The notes under the pieces: model-generated
Seen by the model: only the letters and a program-made list of their open reading frames with translations
What the model was told of the DNA's origin: nothing
The model's database searches: none
Made by a program: the position numbers and the translations under genes
NCBI RefSeq assembly: GCF_025766255.1
Contig: NW_026516879.1
Span: 1-43,121 of the forward strand
Reading direction: 5' to 3'
Length of the DNA: 43,121 bases
Origin: Zychaea mexicana
Taxonomy: Eukaryota > Mucoromycota > Mucoromycetes > Mucorales > Lichtheimiaceae
Shown: piece by piece, positions 29,715 to 41,312 of the stretch
Layout of the letters: each line of letters opens with the position of its first letter
Position numbering within the stretch: position 1 is the stretch's first letter

Positions 29715-31268
29715 ATGGATAACCAACAAATAGATGAAAAGATTAATAATGAAGTTAACAAAATTATTGTTAATAAATGGGAATTTTTGGAATATAACTG
29801 GCCAATTGTTAATTATAATTACAAGCATCGTATAGAATTAAAACATATTAAAGGTATTGATGATATTAAAAAGATTTTAGTAGATAAACTTGGTCATATA
29901 GCTGTTTTTTTCTTTTTGGTTGTTTTATATACTAGCTGTGAATATCCTGGCCCTTATTTTGAAGTTGAAAAAGGTTTATTTTTATTATATCATTTAGTTT
30001 CTAGTGTTTCTAGTATTGAAATTAATAAGTTTATCCCGCAAACATCATTTCACAAATACTATAAAACGTTTTGGATGAATGAAGATAGCTATAAAAGGTT
30101 AAATAAAATTGTTAATGATTCTATGGAGAATATGTTTTCTTCTTTAACTTTAAGAATTTTATCTTCTTATAAATATAATCCACCACTTTTTAAACACATA
30201 ACTTTTATAATAGATGGTTATGATTCAAGAATTAACTATGTTAATACTGATATAAAACATGAAAGATTATGGTTATATAAATTTAAAAAAAATGGAGTTC
30301 GTACACAAATTGTTAGCGATATTAATGATATGATTTTATATGCTTCCAAAAGCGATTATTGTTCTGATAGTTCTGACGGAAGTATGTTTTTGAACATGAA
30401 ATTATATAAAAAAATATCTAAACAAGATGTATTGGCAACAGATGGTGGTTATACTTTATTTGTTAATCAGCTTATAGAACTTGGTGCGGAAAAAGGATAT
30501 GATTTATCTTTAAATAATTTTGTTTATCCTATACGCAAAGAAAAGAATGTAGATTTAACAGCAGAAGAAAGGCATTATAATGATGTTTTTGGTAGCTTCC
30601 GTTCAAAAATAGAAGACCAATTTGCTGCAATAGGTAATAAATTTTATAGATTTAATAATAATAAATCTATTGTTAAGATGGATAACATAAAGTTTTATAA
30701 TCTTCAATTTCGTGTTGCTTGTTTATTAAAAAATATAAAAATATTTCGTGAAAAGTTTAATATTAATACACAAGCACATCATAAATTGTGGGAATCAGAT
30801 AATTTTGAATTTCCACACGAAGCTAAATTAATAGATATAGTTATTAGTAATTCATCTGAGGCAAAAAATAAATTAGATGAAATGGTTAAATTATAGGAAC
30901 AGTTTTTATATAATTTAAGTATAGATAATACTGATATGATTATTGATAATGAATACAGTGATGAAAATGATAATAATAAAGATGTTTCCAGCGAAGAAGA
31001 TGTACCTAAATTCAATGAGAAGAAAAGAAAAAGAAAAGGTAAAGGCAAAGGAACATTAATGGATATAAATAAAATTAGAAATAATTCAACTTCTAATATT
31101 TCTTATGAAATAGAATCCATAATAAATCATAAATTTGAAAATGATTCCTATATATTCCTAATTAAATGGAAAGGTTATAATGAATCCCAAAATAGCTGGA
31201 TATCAATGAAAGATTTTAATGAAACCAATATGTTAAATAACTATATGAAAGTTAATAAGTTAACTTAG
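29715..31268 (+). pseudogene. DDE_Tnp_4 / Harbinger-like transposase with C-terminal chromodomain, copy B (one nonsense codon)
   Basis: This is the most complete copy: 517 codons with a single TAG at 30894-30896 (CAG in A and C). Residues 20-160 are helical. The catalytic region has D167 in FIIDGYDSRI, D243 in VLATDGGYTLF and E300 in FRSKIEDQFAAIGNKF, matching the DDE_Tnp_4 pattern (DG...GD/DGGY...R-x3-E-x-x-F). A Glu/Asp-rich linker and a Lys-rich stretch (EKKRKRKGKGKG) follow the nonsense codon. Residues ~455-505 form a chromodomain (YEIESIINH, FLIKWKGYNESQNSWI), with aromatic positions for methyl-lysine binding. The enzyme would cut and join element ends, with the chromodomain guiding it to marked chromatin (inference). 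No introns are seen. Confidence 0.8.
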
Positions 31269-31407
31269 ATAACTCGATACTCTACCCTTCCTAATAAAAT
31301 ATCATAAGTATGTATAGTTATTTTATTTTATGTAAGATATATTATTTGAGTGTGTATAGTAGATAACGTTGGTTCCTATTATTGTAATAATCCTTTAAGT
31401 ACACTTG

Positions 31408-31905
31408 CTAGGTTAAAACTTCCACTGTTGCATATATATATTTTTCTAGTTTTTCTTTTTTTTTTCTTTTATTATTAGTTTTATGTATAAAATCACCATC
31501 ATTAACAATTATGCATGGTAAATTAGGATTTTCTATTTTTTTTGTAGATTTTTTATTTTTTTTCTTTGGAACATGAAGTTTACTATGTATAGTACAAAGG
31601 TGATCAGGTTTATCTCCATTAAGATTAGTATTAACTTTTCTGTGACACATATGGCCATTTTTCTTACCTCTTTTATGTATGTAAGTGCACACATTATTGC
31701 TTGTATTAACATACCAAAAATAATTATCTTTAACTTTATTAATTTCTTCATTAATTTTTTTATTCATAATCATCTTCTTACTTTCAATATCTTTAACTAA
31801 CATTTCATTTTCAAAATAATTATGCATAACTTGCTCCATTAAATCTTTAATAGAACAAATCATACTATTCTTATTAATAAGAAGCTCAGTATTTAATATA
31901 ACCAT
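31408..31905 (-). pseudogene. small zinc-binding-type protein, copy B (3' frameshift)
   Basis: Identical in plan to the 175-aa copy-A protein, including the C, C, C, H motif. A length change in an A/T homopolymer near 31455-31466 shifts the last ~25 residues (ending YATVEVLT), for a 165-aa frame. The motif region is intact, so it might still make a protein with an altered tail. Confidence 0.55.
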
Positions 31906-32076
31906 TTGAATTTTTTATGCCAAGTAATATTGGAGGTATTTATTTTTATATTAAAAAAAAATTCAGTTTTTTTTTTAAATAAAATTTAACAGTATGTACG
32001 ATTTCAAACTCCGAGAATAAAAAAATTGTCAGTTAAGAAAAAATTTAAAGAAAATTTATTAACATTGTGTTAATGT

Positions 32077-33265
32077 TTATTCCTCCAAGCCTTGAAAGCA
32101 ACGGTCAAGGTTGCCCCAGTAGTGCACAACGAAATCTTGTTCGGAACCGTTGGCAATCATTTCGATAATGGTTCCATGTCGATACAGATCCAGAAAGTCA
32201 AGAAGCGATTGCTGGATCCAGTATTGTTGTGCTTGAACGTCAGGGTCAAAGAAGCCAAAAGAAGTGATTGCCTTCCAAATGCATTTGACATATTCGTCCT
32301 CTTTGGTGTCGTCGTTCTCTTCCAGTGGTTGTAACGCCATTTCACACTGCTCAAAGACTTCTTGAACAGAATCGTCCAACGAAGGGAAAACATCCCCTCC
32401 TACTGTTTCTATTTCTGCAAGCTCTTGCTTTGTTAGCAAGTCTTGCCAGCAATCATCCTTGGGATCGATTATGAATGAGTGGACGGTACTGTACATTATT
32501 CACATTTGCAAACCATTGTAAGTGTTTAATGTGGTGGGTAGTAAAAAATTTGGATGTCAAAATCTTTAGACTTACTGCTCATAATCGCACTCCATTCCGT
32601 ATTGAAACATATTATCTTCCAGGTAGACTTTGGCACCGTCTTCCTTGGTGCGCAGCAACCACTTTTTCTCTTCTTCCATGCCTTCGTAATCTTTTTTGAA
32701 GCGGTCTTTTGCTTCGGCCGTCAATTCCCACGAGCTACTTTTCGATGTCTGTGTTGATGTCGTGGGTCTGCTTCTTTTCGACGAGCACTGTTCCTTTTTT
32801 TTGTTCTGTATCTGTGTTTTGATGTCGTCCCAGTCGATATTTTTCTATTTTAAATAAATCAGTAAGAGGTTGCATTTGATAAGTTTCGTGTCACTCACAT
32901 CTACTATGTTGTCGACGTTCAACTGCTTCGCTACAATTTGATATCGCTTAATCCAGATACGCTTAATATCTGCGCGCAAATCAGTGTTTGCAGCTACTTC
33001 GTTACAGCGTGTGTAGAGAAAATCTCGCAAAGAGGGTTCCTTTTCCGAGGCCATGCAGATTTTGACATATGTTTCGATTGCTAAGTGCACAGAGTACGAT
33101 TAGTAAAGATTTTATTTGGAAACTGTTTCAACATACATTGCTGCGCGTTAAGTTCGCAATCAGTGCTAGTAGATGTTGCCATGGGAATAATGGTTGCCTT
33201 AACAACGAAAGTATCCTTATTATGAGGTTTCTGTAAAGGTGGATTGGAAGGGCAGGAAACCGAAT
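32077..33265 (-). pseudogene. nuclease-like gene, N-terminal exons, copy B (no nonsense codons)
   Basis: Exons on the minus strand are 33137-33265, 32899-33080, 32576-32844 and 32077-32488, with introns of 54-87 nt that keep frame. The first visible exon, absent from A and C, encodes DTFVVKATIIPMATSTSTDC; an ATG lies within it, but an acceptor at 33266 implies more exons upstream. The frame ends at a TAA made at the edge of the AT-rich element, after FQGLEE. The upstream part is lost or lies beyond the inserted elements at 33337-34745. Together with 27536-28708 this is the best template for the ancestral gene. Confidence 0.65.
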
Positions 33266-33356
33266 CTGAAAAATCAAGTTAAAGGCACGATATTTACTCA
33301 AAAAGGCAATGCGCAGCCTTTGATACTTTTTTTATAGGGCGTTCTGTACGAAGTTA

Positions 33357-33812
33357 AGGTGTTCTCAAAAAGGGCGAACGGCCGTTCACCGCACCCACGA
33401 ATAGAAATAATTTTAAAATGCCGCAAGATTGTTTCCATATGAAGGTGGGTCGAAGCTTCCAAATTGAGCGAATCGTCGTCTCAACAAATTATTGTTGAGA
33501 CGACGCCACGGTCCGAACTCGAAAAGGAAAATTGCTATCTCACATTCATGCAACGGCAAAAATCAGAAAAGTTATATCATTTTTTCTGTACCTGTCTATA
33601 GTACATTATAATTGCAGTACCAGTAGTACAAATAAATCTCACTGAAATAAACGTTTTTGCTACTTCTTTGAGGTATATATGGCGAAAATAGTGATAGCAT
33701 AGTCCGAACGCCTGCAAGATTGGTCTCAAAATGTCCGTACGGACCACCACAGTTTTGGTAATACCCTACTTCTAAATCAGGACCCTGTCTGCGCCCTTTT
33801 TAAGAACACCCT
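33357..33812. mobile_element. candidate 456-bp MITE with imperfect TIRs
   Basis: AGGTGTTCTCAAAAAGGGCG at the left and CGCCCTTTTTAAGAACACCC at the right are imperfect inverse repeats. The centre carries a perfect 14-bp palindrome (33474-33487 with 33492-33505, CGTCGTCTCAACAA, 4-nt loop). It has no coding capacity and no clear target-site duplication. Confidence 0.45.
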
Positions 33813-34078
33813 CAGCGACAACGTCAGTAGGAGCGTGAAATGCCCTATTGCATACAAATACGTGCTATCTGTATCTGGTCACGCTTCTTTGCCATGGCAA
33901 CCGGTAGAACGTCTACCTGGCGGTTTCCTTTGCTACTGTTTCACTGTCGTGCTAGGGTTTTCTTAGATCTCAATCTCAAACAAAACTGTCTCGATCCTTA
34001 AATGAAGATGTGTTTCTAGCGTTGACGGATGCAGTTGACAGTTGAATAAATTGTTTTTTTCTTTTCGTCTAATATCAA

Positions 34079-34680
34079 ATGATTAGGCGCCGACGCTTGA
34101 ATAGCGAAGAACGCAGATCTGCTGCGCACAATCGTCACGATATAGACGTTGTAACCCCAAAATCGCACCCAGAGAAACGAAGCTGCACGCGCTCTGTATG
34201 CTGCTGGTGGTGAAAATATTAGAGTAAACTTTCCTATACTGGTGTCTAAAAAAATATTTCAGAAAGTTCAACTAAGCAATGATTAGGCTTGAAGACGAAT
34301 AGATGTATTGCGACGTCGTAATAACTTAAACCCGGAGTCGCGCTCAACAACATTCCATACAGTGTTAACCTCAATCTACTCCACCATCCCCACAGCCATC
34401 AGCACGGACTATCAGCAAGGCTGTACAAACAACCTCCCCATCACCACCTCCTCCCACACACAGTGCCGGCGTCTAAGCGAACTTGCCTTTCATCACAAAG
34501 TCGCAAGAACATCGTGCCCGCCGTTTGCTGAAACATTCTCAGCGCATGATTTTATCTCTAAACACCATCCAACAATCCCCTTCTTCTCCGTACGTTCTTC
34601 TTCACCGTAAATACACCACAGTCGATCGTTTTAAAGATCGCATATCTCAATTTCTAGACAGCTTTTACATCGAAGATTAA
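34079..34680 (+). other. fragmented coding-like sequence, unrecognised
   Basis: An ATG at 34079 opens a 44-codon arginine-rich frame (MIRRRRLNSEERRSAAHNRH). After a possible intron, a second Arg/Asn-rich stretch (RRRNNLNPESRS) and a Pro/Ser/Thr-rich part lead to a well-formed tail ending at 34680. Frames are broken between the parts, so either introns are unresolved or this is a decayed transposon gene. Confidence 0.25.
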
Positions 34681-34745
34681 TCCGTTCGCACACGATTGAA
34701 TCCCTTCTCTTTTTGTTAGAAATTCTTTCCACGTACAGAACGCCC

Positions 34746-34919
34746 CATTACTGATCCACCGCGTGGTCGGAAGCCTATTTTTATTTTTTGCATAAAGCTG
34801 TAGGCTAAAAAACATCAAACTAGGTCACACGTATAAAGCAGTGGTGTGTTGCAGATGAGAGAAAAGGGAGTGTATACAACATAATGAAGAGATTGAGGCG
34901 TAGATGTGGGTCTATTAGC
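34746..34919. other. spacer before module copy C
   Basis: No gene or repeat end is recognised. It differs from the sequence left of copy A, which fixes the left boundary of the A/C repeat at CTATGGCACG. Confidence 0.4.
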
Positions 34920-35987
34920 CTATGGCACGAGCAACCTCGGTGTGGCCAAGCTAAGCAAGCAGCTTTGATACCAATAGGTCATAGTAGAGAATGGGTGCAG
35001 TATAGAACACAATCAAAACTTCAGAACCAGTGGACACGTCAGCATGTCAGGAGGACATGGCCCGTTACAGCAGCGGTACTGGGCCAGTTCAAATCTATAA
35101 ACAAATGGAGAAGGAGGTTGGGATCTGGCTCGGCATAAAAGACCAGCCCCAGAGAGCGTGCGGTGAAGTATTAGATATCATATATTATTGCGGGCGGGAT
35201 GATACATCGTACTATGCCAAGGCTGACACCAACGTCTAGCAGTGGATTGTCGGGTAGTGTGATGGTGAAAAGAGACGACGAAAAGTACGAGTGGTGAGTC
35301 TTTATCGGTGAAATGAATGATTAAGAGAAGGCGCAGAATATTATCATGCTCAGTGGTAGCGAGCTATCGATACTGTTGATCCAACGGGTCCGATGCAGGC
35401 AGGCCAAAGTCAACTAGAAAAGTATTTGAGTATGATGAGGCCAAGCTGTACAGCTTCGAAAAACAGCGAGTGGCGAGTAGATGAAATCGGACTGTCTTAT
35501 GGTAGAAAACCATGTGTGTCGTCAAAGATGAACAGATCCGATATCTTTATTATCCTGAGGGTCAATGAGGGTCGAAGCGGGGAGCAAGTCCTCGGCACCG
35601 GGGCCCCCATAATACACGACAAGGCAAACGGAGCACAAGCATTGGTGGGATATAATGTATGGTTGTGCTAGTTGTAGCAATCGATCGAGGCAAAAAAGGT
35701 GAAGCTATGATATTGCCGAAGATTTATTGCTGTAAAAAATGAGGATGTGTTTCAAGTATAAAAAAACGGTGATCTAGTGCCATATACCAGGAAAGATACT
35801 GTAATGCATTGGCGTTAGCGTGATTATTTAAAGGTTGTATCCAAGGTATGTAGTTAGAGCGCTTGTTACTATGTTCAAGTATCGATAATTTGTAAATCAC
35901 CCTGATGCCGTGGTCGATGGAGACAGGATATGGTAATTTTCAAGGAACATGCGAAGTGAAATGAAGCTGGGATGCTCTGTTGTTTAT
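34920..35987. repeat. 1.07-kb segment, copy C
   Basis: Counterpart of 5206-6274 with a small number of substitutions and a 1-nt difference in an A-run near 35765. No gene is recognised. Confidence 0.6.
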
Positions 35988-36445
35988 CAAAGTACTTATT
36001 CTGCCCCAAATTTAACTTTGAAAGTCAGTTGGGAGAGAGTGTAAAGACAGTTGAAAAAAACATTAAAGTGTACTTGTCATCTTGTTTCCTAAGAGAATTG
36101 TATATTTCAACCATATGAAAGGTAAGTAAAGAGAGAACGGGAGGGGCAAGATCTTACTACTACAATAAGAAAAACAAAAATGGAGGTGAAAAAGGAAGTT
36201 GTAAAGAAGTAATAATAACAACCAAGTTTATTTCTTATATGAAAAGTGGTTTGTTTTTTACCTCCTCTTGTAGTGGTAAGATCTTGCCCCTCCCGTTCTC
36301 TCTTTACTTACCTTTCATATGGTTGAAATATACAATTCTCTTAGGAAACAAGATGACAAGTACACTTTAATGTTTTTTTCAACTGTCTTTACACTCTCTC
36401 CCAACTGACTTTCAAAGTTAAATTTGGGGCAGAATAAGTACTTTG
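35988..36445. repeat. long inverted repeat (hairpin), copy C
   Basis: Same hairpin as in A, with arms that pair at least as well. Where A has CATGTG in the left arm and CACATG in the right, C has CATATG in both, so the change is matched on both arms. Confidence 0.85.
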
Positions 36446-37461
36446 CTGTGCACTTAGCAATCGAAACATATGTCAAAATCTGCATGGCCTCGGAAAAGGA
36501 ACCCTCTTTGCGAGATTTTCTCTACACACGCTGTAACGAAGTAGCTGCAAACACTGATTTGCGCGCAGATATTAAGCGTATCTGGATTAAGCGATATCAA
36601 ATTGTAGCGAAGCAGTTGAACGTCGACAACATAGTAGATGTGAGTGACACGAAACTTATCAAATGCAACCTCTTACTGATTTATTTAAAATAGAAAAATA
36701 TCGACTGGGACGACATCAAAACACAGATACAGAACAAAAAAAAGGAACAGTGCTCGTCGAAAAGAAGCAGACCCACGACATCAACACAGACATCGAAAAG
36801 TAGCTCGTGGGAATTGACGGCCGAAGCAAAAGACCGCTTCAAAAAAGATTACGAAGGCATGGAAGAAGAGAAAAAGTGGTTGCTGCGCACCAAGGAAGAC
36901 GGTGCCAAAGTCTACCTGGAAGATAATATGTTTCAATACGGAATGGAGTGCGATTATGAGCAGTAAGTCTAAAGATTTTGACATCCAAATTTTTTACTAC
37001 CCACCACATTAAACACTTACAATGGTTTGCAAATGTGAATAATGTACAGTACCGTCCACTCATTCATAATCGATCCCAAGGATGATTGCTGGCAAGACTT
37101 GCTAACAAAGCAAGAGCTTGCAGAAATAGAAACAGTAGGAGGGGATGTTTTCCCTTCGTTGGACGATTCTGTTCAAGAAGTCTTTGAGCAGTGTGAAATG
37201 GCGTTACAACCACTGGAAGAGAACGATGACACCAAAGAGGACGAATATGTCAAATGCATTTGGAAGGCAATCACTTCTTTTGGCTTCTTTGACCCTGACG
37301 TTCAAGCACAACAATACTGGATCCAGCAATCGCTTCTTGACTTTCTGGATCTGTATCGACATGGAACCATTATCGAAATGATTGCCAACGGTTCCGAACA
37401 AGATTTCGTTGTGTGCTGCTGGGGCAACCTTGACCGTTGCTTTCAAGGCTTGGAGGAATAA
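36446..37461 (+). pseudogene. nuclease-like gene, N-terminal exons, copy C (5'-truncated)
   Basis: Exons 36458-36639, 36694-36962 and 37050-37461 are open, without the two nonsense codons of copy A. The upstream exon is missing, as in A, because the hairpin ends inside the first intron. The frame stops at the AT-rich element. Confidence 0.65.
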
Positions 37462-37631
37462 ACATTAACACAATGTTAATAAATTTTCTTTAAATTTTTC
37501 TTAACTGACAATTTTTTTTATTCTCGAGTTTGAAATCGTACATACTGTTAAATTTTATTTAAAAAAAAAACTGAATTTTTTTTTAATATAAAAATAAATA
37601 CCTCCAATATTACTTGGCATAAAAAATTCAA

Positions 37632-38158
37632 ATGGTTATATTAAATACTGAGCTTCTTATTAATAAGAATAGTATGATTTGTTCTATTAAAGATTTAATG
37701 GAGCAAGTTATGCATAATTATTTTGAAAATGAAATGTTAGTTAAAGATATTGAAAGTAAGAAGATGATTATGAATAAAAAAATTAATGAAGAAATTAATA
37801 AAGTTAAAGATAATTATTTTTGGTATGTTAATACAAGCATAATGTGTGCACTTACATACATAAAAGAGGTAAGAAAAATGGCCATATGTGTCACAGAAAA
37901 GTTAATACTAATCTTAATGGAGATAAACCTGATACCTTTGTACTATACATAGTAAACTTCATGTTCCAAAGAAAAAAAATAAAAAATCTACAAAAAAAAT
38001 AGAAAATCCTAATTTACCATGCATAATTGTTAATGATGGTGATTTTATACATAAAACTAATAATAAAAGAAAAAAAAAAGAAAAACTAGAAAAATATATA
38101 TATGCAACAGTGGAAGTTTTAACCTAGCAAATGTACTTAAAGGATTATTACAATAATA
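37632..38158 (+). pseudogene. small zinc-binding-type protein, copy C (frameshifts)
   Basis: A 1-nt deletion near 37838 (AAGCATAATG where B has AAGCAATAATG) shifts the frame just before the first motif cysteine, and another base is missing near 37932. The motif is therefore not translated in frame. Confidence 0.75.
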
Positions 38159-38266
38159 GGAACCAACGTTATCCACTATACACACTCAAATAATATATCT
38201 TACATAAAATAAAATAACTATACATACTTATGATATTTTATTAGGAAGGGTAGAGTATCGAGTTAT

Positions 38267-39857
38267 CTAAGTTAACTTATTAACTTTCATATAGTTATTT
38301 AACATATTGGTTTCATTAAAATCTTTCATTGATATCCAGCTATTTTGGGATTCATTATAACCTTTCCATTTAATTAGGAATATATAGGAATCATTTTCAA
38401 ATTTATGATTTATTATGGATTCTATTTCATAAGAAATATTAGAAGTTGAATTATTTCTAATTTTATTTATATCCATTAATGTTCCTTTGCCTTTACCTTT
38501 TCTTTTTCTTTTCTTCTCATTGAATTTAGGTACATCTTCTTCGCTGGAAACATCTTTATTATTATCATTTTCATCACTGTATTCATTATCAATAATCATA
38601 TCAGTATTATCTATACTTAAATTATTTAAAAACTGTTCCTGTAATTTAACCATTTCATCTAATTTATTTTTTGCCTCAGATGAATTACTAATAACTATAT
38701 CTATTAATTTAGCTTCGTGATTTTTGATAATATTTATTATTTTTAGATTCTATGATGTGGAAATTCAAAATTATCTGATTCCCACAATTTATGATGTGCT
38801 TGTGTATTAATATTAAACTTTTCACGAAATATTTTTATATTTTTTAATAAACAAGCAACACGAATTGAAGATTATAAAACTTTATGTTATCCATCTTAAC
38901 AATAGATTTATTATTATTAAATCTATAAAATTTATTACCTATTGCAGCAAATTGGTCTTCTATTTTTGAACGGAAGCTACCAAAAACATCATTATAATGC
39001 CTTTCTTCTGCTGTTAAATCTACATTCTTTTCTTTGCGTATAGGATAAACAAAATTATTTAAAGATAAATCATATCCTTTTTCCGCACCAAGTTCTATAA
39101 GCTGATTAACAAATAAAGTATAACCACCATCTGTTGCCAATACATCTTGTTTAGATATTTTTTTATATAATTTCATGTTCAAAAACATACTTCCGTCAGA
39201 ACTATCAGAACAATAATCGCTTTTGGAAGCATATAAAATCATATCATTAATATCGCTAACAATTTGTGTACGAACTCCATTTTTTTTAAATTTATATGAC
39301 CATAATCTTTCATGTTTTATATCAGTATTAACATAGTTAATTCTTGAATCATGACCATCTATTATAAAAGTTATGTGTTTAAAAAGTGGTGGATTATATT
39401 TATAAGAAGATAAAATTCTTAAAGTTAAAGAAGAAAACATATTCTCCATAGAATCATTAACAATTTTATTTAACCTTTTATAGCTATCTTCATTCATCCA
39501 AAACTTTTTATAGTATTTGTGAAATGATGTTTGCGGGATAAACTTATTAATTTCAATACCAGAAACACCAGAAACTAAATGATATAATAAAAATAAACCT
39601 TTTTCAACTTCAAAATAAGGGCCAGGATATTCACAGCTAGTATATAAAACAACCAAAAAGAAAAAAACAGCTATATGACCAAGTTTATCTACTAAAATCT
39701 TTTTAATATCATCAATACCTTTAATATGTTTTAATTCTGTACGATGCTTGTAATTATAATTAACAATTGGCCAGTTATATTCCAAAAATTCCCACTTATT
39801 AACAATAATTTTGTTAACTTCATTATTAATCTTTTCATCTATTTGTTGGTTATCCAT
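38267..39857 (-). pseudogene. DDE_Tnp_4-like chromodomain transposase, copy C (frameshift and 38-bp insertion)
   Basis: The catalytic half is open from the ATG at 39855-39857 through D167, D243 and E300. A 1-nt deletion near 38865 then turns the frame into QFVLLVY and a stop. The 38-bp insertion near 38720-38757 adds a second break. The chromodomain part is open again at 38267-38653. W29 and the CAG codon lost in A and B are both intact here. Confidence 0.8.
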
Positions 39858-40266
39858 TGTAATATATTTTTATATTTAATTAAAATTCAATTTTTTTTAT
39901 ATTCAATTTTAAAAAATATAATAATTTTGTAAACATGAGGAATTTTTATAAACCTTGAATATTTTGTTGACCTTAGTTTAGATGAAAAACTTCAACTAGT
40001 AAACATCCTCCTTGGGTGTGGTAGCCCGGTAAAGTATCAATTTTTGGTTCACCATTCGACTTCTCTCATTTTACTACAGATTGATTATCGCAGCATGGCC
40101 CTTATTTTCATGCGGGTTTAAAAGTATTGCTCAATACTTAGTAGCGTAATATCTTACCGTTTGTATACTTTTAACACGAGGAAGGGCCAAGTTGCGATGA
40201 TTTTCTTTAGTGAAATGATAAACAATCGTGAATATGTTTTTCGTTTCTTTACATTACACTAATCAG

Positions 40267-41045
40267 GATGGCTTATACAAATTAATAGTGATCGTACATG
40301 CCAATCAACATTAGTACGCGTCAACAGTGACAGAAAAGTCAGCGGCAAGAAACCACTTGAAGAACAAACGTCGTCGATCAGACCAGACTTCCTCGTTATA
40401 AACGACGGTCTTGATTTCGCCGTTGGTGAATGCGGTAAAGATGATGTTGGTGGCATTTCTAAAAAGGAAATCGTGGAGCGACAACTGCATGTCCCAAAGG
40501 TCATGAAGGACATTCTTCATCGAGCACTCACGAAGGGTAACCATGCAGAATCGCTTGCCCGTACGTTGAGAATAAGTGCTCTGAATGCAAACAGTAAGTT
40601 GTCAATTCTACAAATTTTCTTAATCATCCAGCCAGATCGTTAATACTTTCTAATTCAGGCACACGCGTCCAAGCCCAAGTGCTTGATTGTCCGAAAGGAT
40701 ACATCTGCCGTTTGATGTCTAGCAATGAATACCAACTCCCGCAAAAAGCAGACATGATTTCGGCACAGCTTTTCCCGTTGATGAAGCTGACATTACAAGT
40801 GAAGGTATGTTGTCTTATATGTACTTTGCAAGGTCAATTTAACATTGATATTATAGCCACTGACATACACAATTGTCTATAATAGGCAATCACCAAGAGC
40901 ACTATCAAAGCATTCAAAAACATCAACGTGCCCAGGCCAAGAATGCCAAACAATCAGTTTTTACACTTAATTCACCATCAGCTCTCGAAATACCCCCGCA
41001 TTCACCATTCCTACCCTGAAAAAATCAAAAACGAACGACATCTAG
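40267..41045 (+). pseudogene. nuclease-like gene, C-terminal exons, copy C
   Basis: Exons 40267-40593, 40659-40804 and 40886-41045 match copy A. The RPDF...ECGK exon is open. The last exon shares the 1-nt loss of copy A and has a further missing C in a C-run near 40995. Confidence 0.65.
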
Positions 41046-41064
41046 CAATGTCATAAACAGCGCG

Positions 41065-41312
41065 CAACGCACGCACACACACACACACACTCACGCACAC
41101 AGCACGCAACGCGCACACAACGCGAACAACCACACGCACACACTCACGCACACAGCACGCAACGCACACGCAACGCACACAACGCGAACAACGCGCACAC
41201 AAAACACCAACACGCCACACACCACACACACACCACACACACCACAACCAACAACGCCAAACAAACAAACAACACACACAAACAACCAAACAACAACACA
41301 CACACACTCCGC
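41065..41312. repeat. CA-rich microsatellite, copy C (degenerate)
   Basis: Same location as in A and B but with more interruptions (ACCACAACCAACAACGCC, AAACAAACAAACAACA). Frames read from it are artefacts. Confidence 0.9.

Larger units (their letters stand above)
29636..32078. mobile_element. AT-rich two-gene element, copy B
   Basis: Same element as in A without the mariner insertion, 2443 bp between the candidate direct repeats ATTCCTC (29629-29635 and 32079-32085, minus-strand GAGGAAT). It contains the convergent transposase (29715-31268, plus) and small zinc-binding-type gene (minus). Confidence 0.65.
18217..33092 (-). repeat. large repeated module, copy B (inverted)
   Basis: This is the reverse complement of A from the minisatellite to the first intron of the nuclease-like gene. 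It holds three private insertions: an LTR retrotransposon (18632-24881), a 390-bp element (27768-28157) and a 595-bp element (28901-29495). It lacks the mariner-like insertion, the hairpin and the 1.07-kb left segment of A and C. B keeps the most complete nuclease-like gene. Confidence 0.9.
33337..34745. mobile_element. candidate 1.4-kb element with 14-bp terminal inverted repeats
   Basis: GGGCGTTCTGTACG at 33337-33350 and its exact reverse complement at 34732-34745 bracket the block. I could not find a matching target-site duplication. It contains a nested smaller element (33357-33812) and several short open frames, none with a recognised domain. One ends in a plausible protein tail (DRFKDRISQFLDSFYIED, stop 34678-34680). 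Confidence 0.4.
37460..39936. mobile_element. AT-rich two-gene element, copy C
   Basis: 2477 bp between GAGGAAT repeats (37453-37459 and 39937-39943). It is longer than B because of a private 38-bp insertion at ~38720-38757. Both genes are broken. Confidence 0.65.
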
